Origin: Pirellulaceae bacterium
GTDB taxonomy: Bacteria > Planctomycetota > Planctomycetia > Pirellulales > Pirellulaceae
Reading direction: 5' to 3'
Length of the DNA: 64,000 nt
Assembly (NCBI GenBank): GCA_023382975.1
Contig: JAHDXO010000024.1
Span: forward strand, 1-64,000
The position numbers were made by a program, and so were the translations under genes. Positions 51,323 through 60,218 of the stretch are shown here, piece by piece. The first letter of the stretch is position 1. Every line of letters begins with the position of its first letter. A model generated the notes under the pieces. The model was not told the origin of the DNA. It ran no database searches and worked only from the letters and a program-made list of their open reading frames with translations.

Positions 51323-51564
51323 GAACGACTCGATCGCCACCGCCAATCTGCTGAATGGCTCTCCGAATGTCATCAATCGACAGCGGACACGACCTGTAAT
51401 CGACGCCCGATTCGCGGGAAGTCGGACTCTGCCAAGGTGAGCGCCCACCGTTCGTCCAGCCGATCGATTGCCGGGTTGCGGACGATGGGGCGATCGCATA
51501 CGCTTAGCCATCCGCGACCCTCCCGATAGGTCAGGCGACATGTCCCAATCCGACCGCCCCACAA
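51250..51564 (-). pseudogene. possible frameshifted minus-strand gene
   Basis: A minus-strand frame from 51564 (CRLTYREGRGWLSVCDRPIV, then DERWALTLAESDFPRIGRR) stops at 51373. The next frame continues with protein-like sequence (LSIDDIRRAIQQIGGGDRVV, LRNANPVGIVRRDGG). A single-base shift near GCTGTCGATT would join them. No family is recognised; part of it overlaps the NifX-like gene on the other strand. Confidence 0.25.
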
Positions 51565-51990
51565 ACACGAACAGCTCGATTCGACCCGGATGCTTGGTCA
51601 GCGGACCAACGCTGCCGGAACGGGTTGAGGTTCTGGCCACGGTCCCGATGGGCGATTCGCTGAGAAGAGGCCCGCGGTTGGGTTGTCGCGAGCGTCGAGT
51701 CTGGAAACCGCGGGTTCGATTTCATCAGCCGGCGCCCGCACCCCGAAGACCCCAGGCCGTTCGTCAAGGACCGTTTCATCGAGGTCAAAGGCCGCGCCGG
51801 CATCGGCGTTGTGGCGCTCAGCGAAAACGAGTACCGCACGGCGGAGCGGTTGAAAGACGATTACTGGCTGTACGCTGTGTTTAACTGTGCCGGCACGCCA
51901 AACTTGAACGCCATCCAGGGTCCGGCCCATCTCGGTTGGAACCCGGTCGTCAATGTCGAGCACCACCAACTGGACGTTGCGTCCATTTTG
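51540..51990 (+). pseudogene. DUF3883 helicase relic with internal deletion
   Basis: RPGCLVSGPTLPERVEVLAT followed by VPMGDSL matches the N-terminus of large DUF3883/SNF2-type helicases. From about 51735, RFIEVKGRAGIGVVALSENE, YRTAERLKDDYWLYAVFNCA and WNPVVNVEHHQLDVASIL match the DUF3883 C-terminal domain in another frame. The whole helicase core between them is missing. Such helicases occur with DUF1156 methylases and DUF499 ATPases in phage-defence loci. The tail reads in frame into the DUF433 gene. Confidence 0.6.
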
Positions 51991-52089
51991 AAGCAAACAG
52001 ATATAGACGACAGGAAGATGAAGGCAAGAACCGGCTTTCTGATATTCCTGGCCCTCGTCTTCCTGTCCACGTTTATGAGGACGAAGCAG

Positions 52090-52332
52090 ATGGTTTGGCA
52101 AGATCGAATCACCGTCGATCCGCTGGTGTGTCATGGGAAAGCGTGCGTCAAGGGCACGCGGGTGATGGTGTCCGTGGCGCTGGACAATCTGGCGGAGAAC
52201 CTGTCTGCCGACGAGATCCTCGCCAGCTACCCGTCGTTGACCCGAGCGGACATCGAGGCAGCCATCGCGTACGCGGCGTTCGTATTCGAGAGGGTGGTTC
52301 GACGGCTGAGCCCTGACCACGGACTGAGCTGA
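52090..52332 (+). CDS. DUF433 antitoxin-like protein, orphan
   Basis: 80 aa from ATG 52090. QDRITVDPLVCHGKACVKGT, RVMVSVALDNLAENLSADEI and LASYPSLTRADIEAAIAYAA form a complete DUF433 domain (VapB-like helix-turn-helix antitoxin). No DUF5615 toxin follows; 145 noncoding bp separate it from the next DUF433 gene. The reading frame is open upstream into the helicase relic through a hydrophobic stretch (TGFLIFLALVFLSTFM), so a longer product starting at 52012 or 52075 is possible. Confidence 0.85.
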   Translation: MVWQDRITVDPLVCHGKACVKGTRVMVSVALDNLAENLSADEILASYPSLTRADIEAAIAYAAFVFERVVRRLSPDHGLS

Positions 52333-52476
52333 GTTGCTGAAAGGCATTACCAAGAAACGGATTGGGATGAATGGCCGATTCTGCGCCCTCGGAGGCTCAA
52401 GATTGGATTTGCGCCGTAAGTCGGTAGAATTACAGAAGTTCCGACTGGTACAACGGTTTTCTCTGGAGAAAGCGCG

Positions 52477-52728
52477 ATGGAAGAACAGAAACTCCTGGAA
52501 CGGATCACCTTCAATCCGCAGATCTTTGGCGGCAAGGCCATTATTCGGGGCCGAAGGTTGGCCGTCGAGCATGTTTTGGGAATGCTGGCGGCCGGGGACA
52601 CCGTGGAGACGATCCTCGAAGGGTATCCGTGGTTGGAAGCCGATGACGTTAGGGCCTGCCTCTTGTTTGCCCGACGCGTCGTGGGCCATGAACGGATCGA
52701 ACCCTTGCTGATCGGGTCCCCGACATGA
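52477..52728 (+). CDS. DUF433 antitoxin of a DUF433/DUF5615 pair
   Basis: 83 aa. ERITFNPQIFGGKAIIRGRR, LAVEHVLGMLAAGDTVETIL and EGYPWLEADDVRACLLFARR give a clear DUF433 domain, which acts as antitoxin and DNA-binding autorepressor. Its stop overlaps the start of the DUF5615 gene by four bases (ATGA), the usual translational coupling of toxin-antitoxin pairs. Confidence 0.93.
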   Translation: MEEQKLLERITFNPQIFGGKAIIRGRRLAVEHVLGMLAAGDTVETILEGYPWLEADDVRACLLFARRVVGHERIEPLLIGSPT

Positions 52729-53072
52729 AAATCCTGCTGGACAGTTGCGTTTGGGGCCGGGCGCGCGATGAGTTGGCCGCACTCGGTCACGATGTCGTTT
52801 GGAGCGGCGATTGGCCTACCGATCCAGGCGACGAGCAAATCCTGACCTGTGCTCACAGCGAAGGTCGAGTGTTGGTGACGCTGGACAAAGACTTCGGCGA
52901 GTTGGCCATTCTGCACGGTGCGGCACACTCCGGCATCGTGCGTCTGGTGGGGATTTCGGCCCGCCAGCAAAGTGTCGTCTGTCACCAAGTGCTGTCGGCA
53001 CACGGCTCGGAACTCCTTGCTGGTGCGATCGTCACGGCGGAAGCTGGAAGGCTCAGAATCCGCCTACCCTGA
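52725..53072 (+). CDS. DUF5615 PIN-like toxin
   Basis: 115 aa. MKILLDSCVWGRARDELAAL opens with the first acidic residue of the PIN-like fold, WPTDPGDEQILTCAHSEGRV and LVTLDKDFGELAILHG supply the others. DUF5615 proteins are paired with DUF433 antitoxins and are thought to be RNases related to VapC. The first motif usually reads D-E-N-L, here it is DSCVW, which may change metal binding. Confidence 0.9.
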   Translation: MKILLDSCVWGRARDELAALGHDVVWSGDWPTDPGDEQILTCAHSEGRVLVTLDKDFGELAILHGAAHSGIVRLVGISARQQSVVCHQVLSAHGSELLAGAIVTAEAGRLRIRLP

Positions 53073-53119
53073 ACCTCACGCGATTAACGACTACGTTCTC
53101 CTGCCGAAGAGGATTTCGG

Positions 53120-53434
53120 ATGGCTAGACTCAAACCTTGGTATCAGGTAGTGACCCCGCGCGAGGATCTGCGGGACAACCGTCCGCTGGATGCGTCGGAG
53201 TTCGCGATCCACCTGGACCAGATTCGCGACGGTCGCGCGCACAAGGACTACACCGATCCGGACCGCTTCTTCGAGCGGACGCACGTGACGGGCAGCCTGC
53301 TCGACTTGGCGTCGCAGACGCTGCTCCGACTGTCGGGCATCCAGCTCGAAACGTCGGCCGTTGCTAAGGCAAATTGGCGGTGGGGACGAGGAGCGAGCCA
53401 TGAATTCATTGGTCGCCGCAACTTGATCGGCTAA
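53120..53434 (+). pseudogene. DUF499 ATPase, N-terminal fragment
   Basis: 104-aa ORF. MARLKPWYQVVTPREDLRDN, RPLDASEFAIHLDQIRDGRA and DPDRFFERTHVTGSLLDLAS match the N-terminus of DUF499 ATPases, which have about 1,000 residues and occur with DUF3883 helicases and DUF1156 methylases. Similarity stops at LETSAV, just before the Walker A motif, and the frame ends soon after. Dead remnant of the same system as the relic at 51540. Confidence 0.65.
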
Positions 53435-53567
53435 GACTGTTTTTGGGACATGGGCGACCATCCTTTTGCTGCTCCGCTTGTCACGGGGGGCCGCGGTCCA
53501 TAAGATTCCTCGGAAAGGGTGGAATCGCCCTTGGATTGATCTTGCAGACACCGAAGGGCCGTAGCTC

Positions 53568-54854
53568 ATGCCTCTTGACGATATCTTGCCGCTGGACGCT
53601 CACGCGTTGCGAGCGGATTTTCCCATTTTGCAGACCAGGGTCCGCGACGAGACGCCGTTGGTTTACTTCGACAACGCGGCGACCACGCAGCGGCCCCGGG
53701 CGGTGATCGACGCCATTACAGCGGCCTACGAGCGCCAATACTCCAACGTACACCGCGGCATCCATTGGCTTAGCGAGTTGAGTACCGGGTTGTTCGAAGA
53801 CGCGCGTACTGCCGTTCAGCGTTTCATTCGTGCCGAACGTTCGTGCGAGATCATTTTCACGCCGGGCACAACCGCCTCGATCAATCTGGTGGCCCGCAGT
53901 TGGGGAGACGCCAACCTGCGGGCGAGCGACGAGGTGCTGCTGACCGAAATGGAGCACCATTCGAATCTGGTGCCATGGCACCAGTTGGCTCAGCGGACGG
54001 GTTGCCGTCTGCGCTTCCTGCCGGTCACCCCCAACGGTCTTCTGGATCTGACGGCCCTGGACGAGCTGCTGACCGAGCGGACGCGCTTCGTTTCGGTGGT
54101 GGCCGTCTCGAACGTCTTGGGAACGATCAATCCGATCAAGACGATCATCGCGCGGGCGCACCAGGTCGGTGCCCTGGTTCTGGTGGATGCGGCGCAAAGC
54201 GTGCCCCACGACGCGACCGACGTCCGGGATCTGGACGCCGATTTCCTGGCCTTCAGCGGCCACAAGATGCTCGGGCCGTCGGGCGTTGGTGTGCTGTACG
54301 GCCGCGAGAAACTGCTGGATGCGATGCCGCCTTTTCTGGGCGGCGGCAGCATGATCGACCGCGTCACACTGGACGGATTCACGTCGGCCGACCTGCCGGA
54401 GAAGTTCGAAGCCGGTACGCCGCCCATCGTGCCGGCGATCGCGATGGCCGCCGCCGTGCATTACTTGGAAGCGGTCGGGTTGGCGGCCGTGTCGGCCCAC
54501 GAGCGGCGGTTGACCGAAAAAATGCATGCGGTCTTGAGCCGATTTGACGGCGTGCGCATTCTCGGTCCGGACCCCGGCTTGAAGGGCGGGATCGTGAGTT
54601 TCGTGATCGATGGCTTCAATGCCCAGGACGTAGCGATGATGCTGGACGAGCAGGGAGTCGCCGTGCGACTCGGGCACCACTGCGCGATGCCGTTGCACGC
54701 CAAGCTGGGCGTCTCCGCCAGCCTGCGCGCCAGTTTCTACCTGTACAACACGCTGGACGAAATCGATCGGTTTGCCGAGGCGCTGCAGTCCGCCTTGCGG
54801 ATGCTGAAGCCGAAAGGTGGGAAACGTCCCGCCAGCGTCCCGGCTGTTGGGTAA
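53568..54854 (+). CDS. sufS: SufS-type cysteine desulfurase
   Basis: 428 aa class V PLP aminotransferase fold. Signatures: VYFDNAATTQRPRAVIDAIT, SNVHRGIHWLSELSTGLFED, EIIFTPGTTASINLVARSWG, the PLP Lys in FLAFSGHKMLGPSGVGVLYG near residue 231 and the catalytic Cys in RLGHHCAMPLHAKLG near 371. Group II (SufS/CsdA) rather than IscS. It mobilises sulfur from cysteine for Fe-S assembly with a SufU/SufE partner, which is not in the window. Confidence 0.96.
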   Translation: MPLDDILPLDAHALRADFPILQTRVRDETPLVYFDNAATTQRPRAVIDAITAAYERQYSNVHRGIHWLSELSTGLFEDARTAVQRFIRAERSCEIIFTPGTTASINLVARSWGDANLRASDEVLLTEMEHHSNLVPWHQLAQRTGCRLRFLPVTPNGLLDLTALDELLTERTRFVSVVAVSNVLGTINPIKTIIARAHQVGALVLVDAAQSVPHDATDVRDLDADFLAFSGHKMLGPSGVGVLYGREKLLDAMPPFLGGGSMIDRVTLDGFTSADLPEKFEAGTPPIVPAIAMAAAVHYLEAVGLAAVSAHERRLTEKMHAVLSRFDGVRILGPDPGLKGGIVSFVIDGFNAQDVAMMLDEQGVAVRLGHHCAMPLHAKLGVSASLRASFYLYNTLDEIDRFAEALQSALRMLKPKGGKRPASVPAVG

Positions 54855-54886
54855 CGGTCATCGGACCGCGGCGACGGCGCGCCGCT

Positions 54887-56323
54887 TCATCGTGGAGTCT
54901 TCGCCGCTTTCGCCCCCGTCGGCTTGGGCTTGGCCGGTTGCGGATTGGCGCGAGGCGGCAACGGTTCGCTCCAGGCCAGCCAGGCGGCGTGCAGACGCTG
55001 GACCAGTTCCGGGTTTTCGGCGGCCAGATCGCGGGTCTCACCGATGTCGTCGGCCAAGTGGAACAACTGCAACTTTGGCTGCCATGGACGGACGAGTAGT
55101 TTCCAGTCGCCTTGCCGCACGGCGCCGTCGTTGCCGTTCTTCCAGTACAGGGTCTCGTGGGGCGGTTCCGGCCGGTCGCCGAGCACATGCGGCAGCAGAT
55201 CGACGCCGTCCAGTCGAGTGCCGTCGGGGACCGGCGCGCCGGCCGCAGCGCAGAACGTGGCGTACAGATCCATCGTACTGACCGGCTGGCGGTAGACCTG
55301 GCCCGCCGGCAGCCGCGCGGGCCAACGGAGCACGTACGGAACGCGGATGCCGCCTTCCAGGAATTGTGCCTTGTGGCCGCTCAGCGGGCCCGCGGAGCCG
55401 ACGAGGATCTCGTCCGGCCAACCCTCGGGCCAGACCACGATCCGCGGACTGCCCATCGCCGGACCGTTGTCGCTGGCCAGCGCGACCAGCGTATTGCGCT
55501 CCAATCCGGACGCTTTCAACTGGGCCAGCACGCGGCCGATGTTCTCGTCGAGCGAGGCGATCATCGCGGCGTAGTAGTCCAGCGGGTGGGGCTTGAGCTG
55601 CGCGAAGCGTTGTCGGTCGGCCGCCTTGGCATGCCACGGGCTGTGGACCGCGTTGAAGGCAAGGTACAGAAAGAACGGCCGCGACTTGTGCTTCTCGATG
55701 AACTCGACGGCGTGCCGGCCCAGTCGGTCGGTCAGATACTCGTCGCCGGGCCGCTCCGGTCCCCAGACCCCCTGGACTTTGCTCGATCCTACTTGGGCCG
55801 GGTTGTCCACACCGACGTAGTTCCCGTCCTGGTCCGGGAAGAAATCCGCTTCCCAATCGATCAGCGAGTGGACTTCGTCGAAGCATTCGCCCGTGTCCAC
55901 GGGGATGTTCCACTTGCCGATATGGCCCGTGACGTAGCCCGCGGACCGCAACGTTTGCGGCAGCAGTCGGTGCCCGCCGACGGTGTACTTCCGGCGGTCG
56001 TCGTTCCACTGCATGCCGAACCGCTGGTTGTACGCGCCGGTCATGATCCCGCAGCGACTCGGCGCGCATACCGGCGAGGTGACGTAGCCGTCAGTGCAGC
56101 GCACTCCGTCGCGAGCCAGCGAATCGATGGCCGGGGTGGGGACAAGCCGGCCTCCGTAGCAACTCGGATCGCCGTAGCCCATGTCGTCGACGAAGATCAA
56201 CACCAGATTGGGCCGGTTCGACTCGGCGGCATCCGGCGGCGGGCCCGGGATCAACGCCAGCAGGAACAACAGGACGAACGTTCGGCGGCCGCCGGAAGCA
56301 AACTTGGGATGGACGGTCTTCAT
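54887..56323 (-). CDS. sulfatase (arylsulfatase type I), secreted
   Basis: 478 aa from ATG 56323, which precedes a signal peptide (TFVLLFLLALIPGPPPDA). LVLIFVDDMGYGDPSCYGGR has the metal-binding Asp pair, and SPVCAPSRCGIMTG near residue 91 has the C-x-P-S-R motif converted to formylglycine by FGE. SDNGPAMGSPRIVV and GHKAQFLEGGIRVPYVLRWP are also typical. Planctomycetes have many such enzymes for sulfated algal polysaccharides. The C-terminus is Lys/Pro-rich. Confidence 0.95.
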   Translation of the reverse strand: MKTVHPKFASGGRRTFVLLFLLALIPGPPPDAAESNRPNLVLIFVDDMGYGDPSCYGGRLVPTPAIDSLARDGVRCTDGYVTSPVCAPSRCGIMTGAYNQRFGMQWNDDRRKYTVGGHRLLPQTLRSAGYVTGHIGKWNIPVDTGECFDEVHSLIDWEADFFPDQDGNYVGVDNPAQVGSSKVQGVWGPERPGDEYLTDRLGRHAVEFIEKHKSRPFFLYLAFNAVHSPWHAKAADRQRFAQLKPHPLDYYAAMIASLDENIGRVLAQLKASGLERNTLVALASDNGPAMGSPRIVVWPEGWPDEILVGSAGPLSGHKAQFLEGGIRVPYVLRWPARLPAGQVYRQPVSTMDLYATFCAAAGAPVPDGTRLDGVDLLPHVLGDRPEPPHETLYWKNGNDGAVRQGDWKLLVRPWQPKLQLFHLADDIGETRDLAAENPELVQRLHAAWLAWSEPLPPRANPQPAKPKPTGAKAAKTPR

Positions 56324-56377
56324 GGTCGCGACTCCGAGGATGGGAGACAAGGAACGGACAACGGACACGCAAATGAC

Positions 56378-56686
56378 CTACCGACCCTGGGCCAGACGCA
56401 CGGCGGCGGCGAATCGGCCGCGGTAGAACTGGGCCATGGCCAGCAGGTGCCGGTTCGCCTGGCTCGCGTCCAGGCGGCAGCAGCGGCGAGCGGCTTCGAC
56501 GGCATCGTCATAGCGCCCGTCGCGCAACGCCGCCAAGCATGCCCGGCGCAGACGCTGGACTCCCCGCAGCGCCTGATGCAGCAGACTCAGGTCGCTGCGG
56601 CAGCGTCGGCACGTATCGGACCAGACTTGGGCCGCGCCGCACGTCGGGCAGCGCAGCTTGGGGGATGACTCCGGCGCCTCGAACAT
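56378..56686 (-). CDS. small zinc-ribbon protein of the DnaK-like operon
   Basis: 102 aa from ATG 56686, which lies nine bases after GAGGA; a TTG at 56713 overlapping the dnaK stop is also possible. CPTCG and CRRC form a zinc ribbon near residue 14. The rest is helical and Ala/Arg-rich, with YDDAVEAARRCCRLDASQAN reading like one TPR unit. It directly follows the DnaK-like gene. It might be a client adapter; no family is recognised. Confidence 0.7.
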   Translation of the reverse strand: MFEAPESSPKLRCPTCGAAQVWSDTCRRCRSDLSLLHQALRGVQRLRRACLAALRDGRYDDAVEAARRCCRLDASQANRHLLAMAQFYRGRFAAAVRLAQGR

Positions 56687-56709
56687 GGCCCACATTCCTC
56701 GTCCGTCGG

Positions 56710-58488
56710 TCAAGCGTCCTGCAGATAGAACACGATGTCTTCCAGTTTCTCGCGGTAGTGGCCGATATCCGAGAGCGACTGGTTGGCGATGGCGTCTTCC
56801 AGTTGCTCGATCAGGCCCCGAATCTCCTCCGCGTCTTCCTCGCCGGCCTCGGTCAACAGGTTCGTCGCCTTGGCGATCAAGTGGATGGCTTCCTTGATCG
56901 CTGCCCGTTCGGCCTCGGGCAAGTGCGGTTCCTCCGCGACCGGGTGTCGGCTGGCCGAGACGGGGGAGGTGCGGTCGCCGAAGATCTCGGCCAGTTTGGC
57001 GCGAGCCTCCTCGTGGCCTTCGGCCCGGAACTCGGTGATGGCGTTCTTGATCGTCAGCCGGTCTTCCAATCCCGTGCTACGTTCGACCGCGGTGACGTTC
57101 AAGATGCCGTCCAAGTTCAAATCGAAGCGGATGAGGATCTCGTTGCCCTCGTCCGCCGACTCATCCAGCCCTGCCAGGACGAATCCGCCGACGAACTGGT
57201 TGCGGCGCACGTCCGCCTCCTCGCCCTGGTAGACGTTCACCTGGACCGCCTTCTGGCCTTCGACGGAAGTGCTGTACAGTTCGGAACGCGTGGCCGGCAA
57301 TGCGGTATTGCGCGAGATGATCGGCGAGAACGTGAACAGCGACGGCATGCCGTGGATGAAGCCCTTGCACTGGACGCCGAGCGTGTGCGGCGTGATGTCG
57401 ACCAGCACCGAGCCGACGTCGTCGCCGGCGATCAACGCGCCTTGCACCGCGGCGCCCATCGCCACGCATAGATCGGGATCGATCTCCTGGTGCGGCGTCT
57501 GGGACAACTGCGATTCCAGCAGTTGATGGACCAGCGGCGTGCGGCTGCTGCCGCCCACCAGGATGATCTTGTCGATGTCTTTGGCGTGCAAGTGCGCGTC
57601 GTCGAGCGCGTCGTCGACGCAGCGGATGGTCTTCTTCAGCAGCGGTTCGATCAGATCTTCGTACTCGTTGCGGTACAGTTCCATTTTCAGATGCAGCGGA
57701 GCTCCGTCCCGTTCGGCGATGAACTCCTCGTTCAGGGCGACGCAGGCGTCGAACGAAAGCTGCTTCTTGGCCTCTTCGACCGCTTGCAGCAGCCGCGACC
57801 GGGCAGTGGGGATCTCGCGCAAATCCAGGCCGTGCTCCTGCTTGAACCGCTCGCAGACGTTGTTCAGCAACAGCTCGTCGAAATCGTCGCCGCCCAACTG
57901 CGTATCGCCGTGGCTGGACAGCACCTCGACCACGCCGCCTTCGACCTGCACGATCGAGACGTCGAACGTGCCGCCGCCCAAGTCGTAGACCAGCAGCCGT
58001 TCGCGCCGATCGGCCGTCGCTTCGTAGATCAGCGACGCGGCGGTCGGTTCGTTGATGATCCGCACGACCTCCAACCCGGCCAGTTCGCCGGCTTGGCGAG
58101 TCGCTTCGCGCTGCGTCTCGTTGAAGAACGCCGGAACGGTGATGACCGCTTTGCTGACAGGGCGGCCCAGCACCTGGGTCGCCCGGTCCTTCAAGGTCCG
58201 CAGAATGATGGCGGAGATCTCCTGCGGGGCGTAAGTCGCGTCGCCCATCGTGACCTTGGTGTCCTGGCCCATCTTCCGCTTGATCGACCGCACGGTCCGC
58301 TCCGGGGCCAGGATGGCCTGATTGCGGGCCGGTTGCCCTACGAGCAGCCGTCCTTGACTGTCGAGTCCGACCACCGAGGGCAGAATCGCCTGGCCGTCGG
58401 CGTCCTTGATCATCACCGGTTTGCCGTTCTGGATCAGGCAGACGGCGCTGTTGGTCGTCCCCAAGTCGATGCCGATAATCGTTTCCAC
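56710..58488 (-). CDS. DnaK-like Hsp70 chaperone
   Basis: 592 aa from GTG 58488 behind GGAGA. The nucleotide-binding domain has IIGIDLGTTNSAVCLIQNG, LVYDLGGGTFDVSIVQVEGG and DKIILVGGSSRTPLVHQLLE. The substrate domain begins LVDITPHTLGVQCKGF. The C-terminal helical lid is present but the EEVD-like or DnaK tail is absent, and the protein is shorter than DnaK (about 638 aa). It is therefore an accessory Hsp70. It is in a cluster with a GrpE-like, a J-like and a TPR-like protein. Confidence 0.93.
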   Translation of the reverse strand: METIIGIDLGTTNSAVCLIQNGKPVMIKDADGQAILPSVVGLDSQGRLLVGQPARNQAILAPERTVRSIKRKMGQDTKVTMGDATYAPQEISAIILRTLKDRATQVLGRPVSKAVITVPAFFNETQREATRQAGELAGLEVVRIINEPTAASLIYEATADRRERLLVYDLGGGTFDVSIVQVEGGVVEVLSSHGDTQLGGDDFDELLLNNVCERFKQEHGLDLREIPTARSRLLQAVEEAKKQLSFDACVALNEEFIAERDGAPLHLKMELYRNEYEDLIEPLLKKTIRCVDDALDDAHLHAKDIDKIILVGGSSRTPLVHQLLESQLSQTPHQEIDPDLCVAMGAAVQGALIAGDDVGSVLVDITPHTLGVQCKGFIHGMPSLFTFSPIISRNTALPATRSELYSTSVEGQKAVQVNVYQGEEADVRRNQFVGGFVLAGLDESADEGNEILIRFDLNLDGILNVTAVERSTGLEDRLTIKNAITEFRAEGHEEARAKLAEIFGDRTSPVSASRHPVAEEPHLPEAERAAIKEAIHLIAKATNLLTEAGEEDAEEIRGLIEQLEDAIANQSLSDIGHYREKLEDIVFYLQDA

Positions 58489-58543
58489 GTTTCGTTCTCC
58501 GAAAAGGTTGAGATGCTGGGCTGTCCGTGCGATGGGTTCCGAA

Positions 58544-60163
58544 TTAGTTCTGCTGCTCCGGCGGAGGCGGATCCTGCGGTTCGGCGGTGTCTTCCAGCCG
58601 CTCGTGCAGTTCCTGTTCTTCGCGCGGCTCCGCGTCCGCGTGCGCACTGAAACTCCATTGCGGTTCCGGATACCATTGTGGCTCCGGATACCACTGCGGC
58701 TCTTGGTGCGACTCCGTTTCCCGGTACTCGTGCGGCCCCTGGGACTCCTGTCGTGCCCGGGATTCTTGCTGGTCCGCGTGCTCGCTCTGCTCCATGTCCG
58801 TTGGCTGGTCGGGGTGCTCGCACTGCGTGGGGGTCATTTGCAGGTCCGGGACGTCCTGGTCCTGCGGGAATGCTTGCTCCGCTAGGTCGTGCTGCTCATC
58901 GGGGCGCTCGTGTGCTCCCCCCGGTTCCTGCTCTTCCACAGGCGATTGGCTCTCGATGCGTTGCTGCTGGTCCGCGGACTCGAGTTCCGTTTCGCGTCCG
59001 CCGTCTTCCTGCTGATCGGGTTGCGTATCAGGCGTGCGATCTTCTTCGTCGCGATGCGCCTCTTCGCGTTCGTGTTCTTCTTCCACCCGGCCGTTGTTTC
59101 CTTCGCATTCGTGCTCGTGTTCGACGGCCGAGTCATCAGCACCTTCATGCACGCGTTCTTCTACCTGCTCGCGTTCCTGCACTTCTTGGTCTTCAAACTC
59201 GTCTTCGTGCTCGAACTCGTCTTCGTGTTCATCTTCGTATTGGTCTTCGTACTCGTGTTCGTCTTCGAACTCGTGCTCGTCCTCCAGCGTTTCGTCGTGC
59301 TCACGCTCTTTCTCGAACTCGTCCCCGTCCTCGAGTTCTTCCTCTTCCCAGGAATCCTGTTCTTTCCCTTTGCCGATGTCCTGCCTTGCTGCGCGGACTT
59401 CGGCGTAGCGGATCAGGCGGCCTCGCCACTCGTAACCGGGTCGCACCAAGCCGACGACGGTCTCCGGATCGACCGTTGGGTCGTCCACCAATTCCACCAC
59501 GGTCATTCGCGTAGGATCGACCGGTTGTCCCAGACAGTCGATGCGCTCGATCCCTGCTTGGCTCAGCGTCCGCTCCAGTCGCTGGTAGATCAACTGGTAT
59601 CCTTCCAGCAGCGGCAGCATGATCCGCCGATGCAGATCGGTCGTTTGCTCCTGGAACAGGGCGGCGGATTGCTCGAACCATCCGCGGGACTTCCAGCGCT
59701 GCCAAGCGGACAGTCGATCGAAGCGCTGCTGTGCCGCCTGTTCGTAGCGGCGCACCGCGTCGTCCAGCATGTTGGCGTGAGCGGTGCGAGCCGCTCGGAG
59801 ACCCCGTTCGAGCGCTTCGTCCAGTTCGATCAAGGCGTCGACCAGCGGACGCGCGGCGCGGGCCGCGGCCTCGGCTTCGCGAGCCTCGACCGACCGCATC
59901 TGTTCCGCGGCCTGGTCAAGTCCCTCGAGCGCTTGCTGGACGGCGTCTTCCACACCACGGTTGCTCTTGGTCTGCAGCTTGATCTCCTGCCGCAACGCCG
60001 TGAACGCTTCGATCAATTGGATCAAGCCCGCGTCCGGCAGCGCGTCGTCGGCTGTATCGTCGAACGTTCCGGCGAGTCCCAGCGCAGCGATTTCGGATTC
60101 CGTACGGCCCAGCCACTCGCGGAATCGCTTCAGGAGTTCTTCGTTTTCGTACCAGCTTCGCAT
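58544..60163 (-). CDS. GrpE-like nucleotide exchange factor with long acidic tail
   Basis: 539 aa from ATG 60163. Residues 1-200 are a helical coiled-coil region (EIKLQTKSNRGVEDAVQQAL, QERFDRLSAWQRWKSRGW-like). VDPTRMTVVELVDDPTVDPE then VVGLVRPGYEWRGRLIRYAE is the GrpE beta-domain that docks on Hsp70. From about residue 265 to the end the protein is a Glu/Asp/His/Gln-rich low-complexity tail of about 270 residues (for example EDEHEFEDEHEYEDQ, EPQWYPEPQWYPEPQW). Such a fusion was not known to me. It may act as acidic chaperone or metal sink. Confidence 0.82.
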   Translation of the reverse strand: MRSWYENEELLKRFREWLGRTESEIAALGLAGTFDDTADDALPDAGLIQLIEAFTALRQEIKLQTKSNRGVEDAVQQALEGLDQAAEQMRSVEAREAEAAARAARPLVDALIELDEALERGLRAARTAHANMLDDAVRRYEQAAQQRFDRLSAWQRWKSRGWFEQSAALFQEQTTDLHRRIMLPLLEGYQLIYQRLERTLSQAGIERIDCLGQPVDPTRMTVVELVDDPTVDPETVVGLVRPGYEWRGRLIRYAEVRAARQDIGKGKEQDSWEEEELEDGDEFEKEREHDETLEDEHEFEDEHEYEDQYEDEHEDEFEHEDEFEDQEVQEREQVEERVHEGADDSAVEHEHECEGNNGRVEEEHEREEAHRDEEDRTPDTQPDQQEDGGRETELESADQQQRIESQSPVEEQEPGGAHERPDEQHDLAEQAFPQDQDVPDLQMTPTQCEHPDQPTDMEQSEHADQQESRARQESQGPHEYRETESHQEPQWYPEPQWYPEPQWSFSAHADAEPREEQELHERLEDTAEPQDPPPPEQQN

Positions 60164-60218
60164 GATCGCCCATCCACCGGCGAATTGAATCTTCGGTCTT
60201 TTCGCGTTCGGCGGCCCG

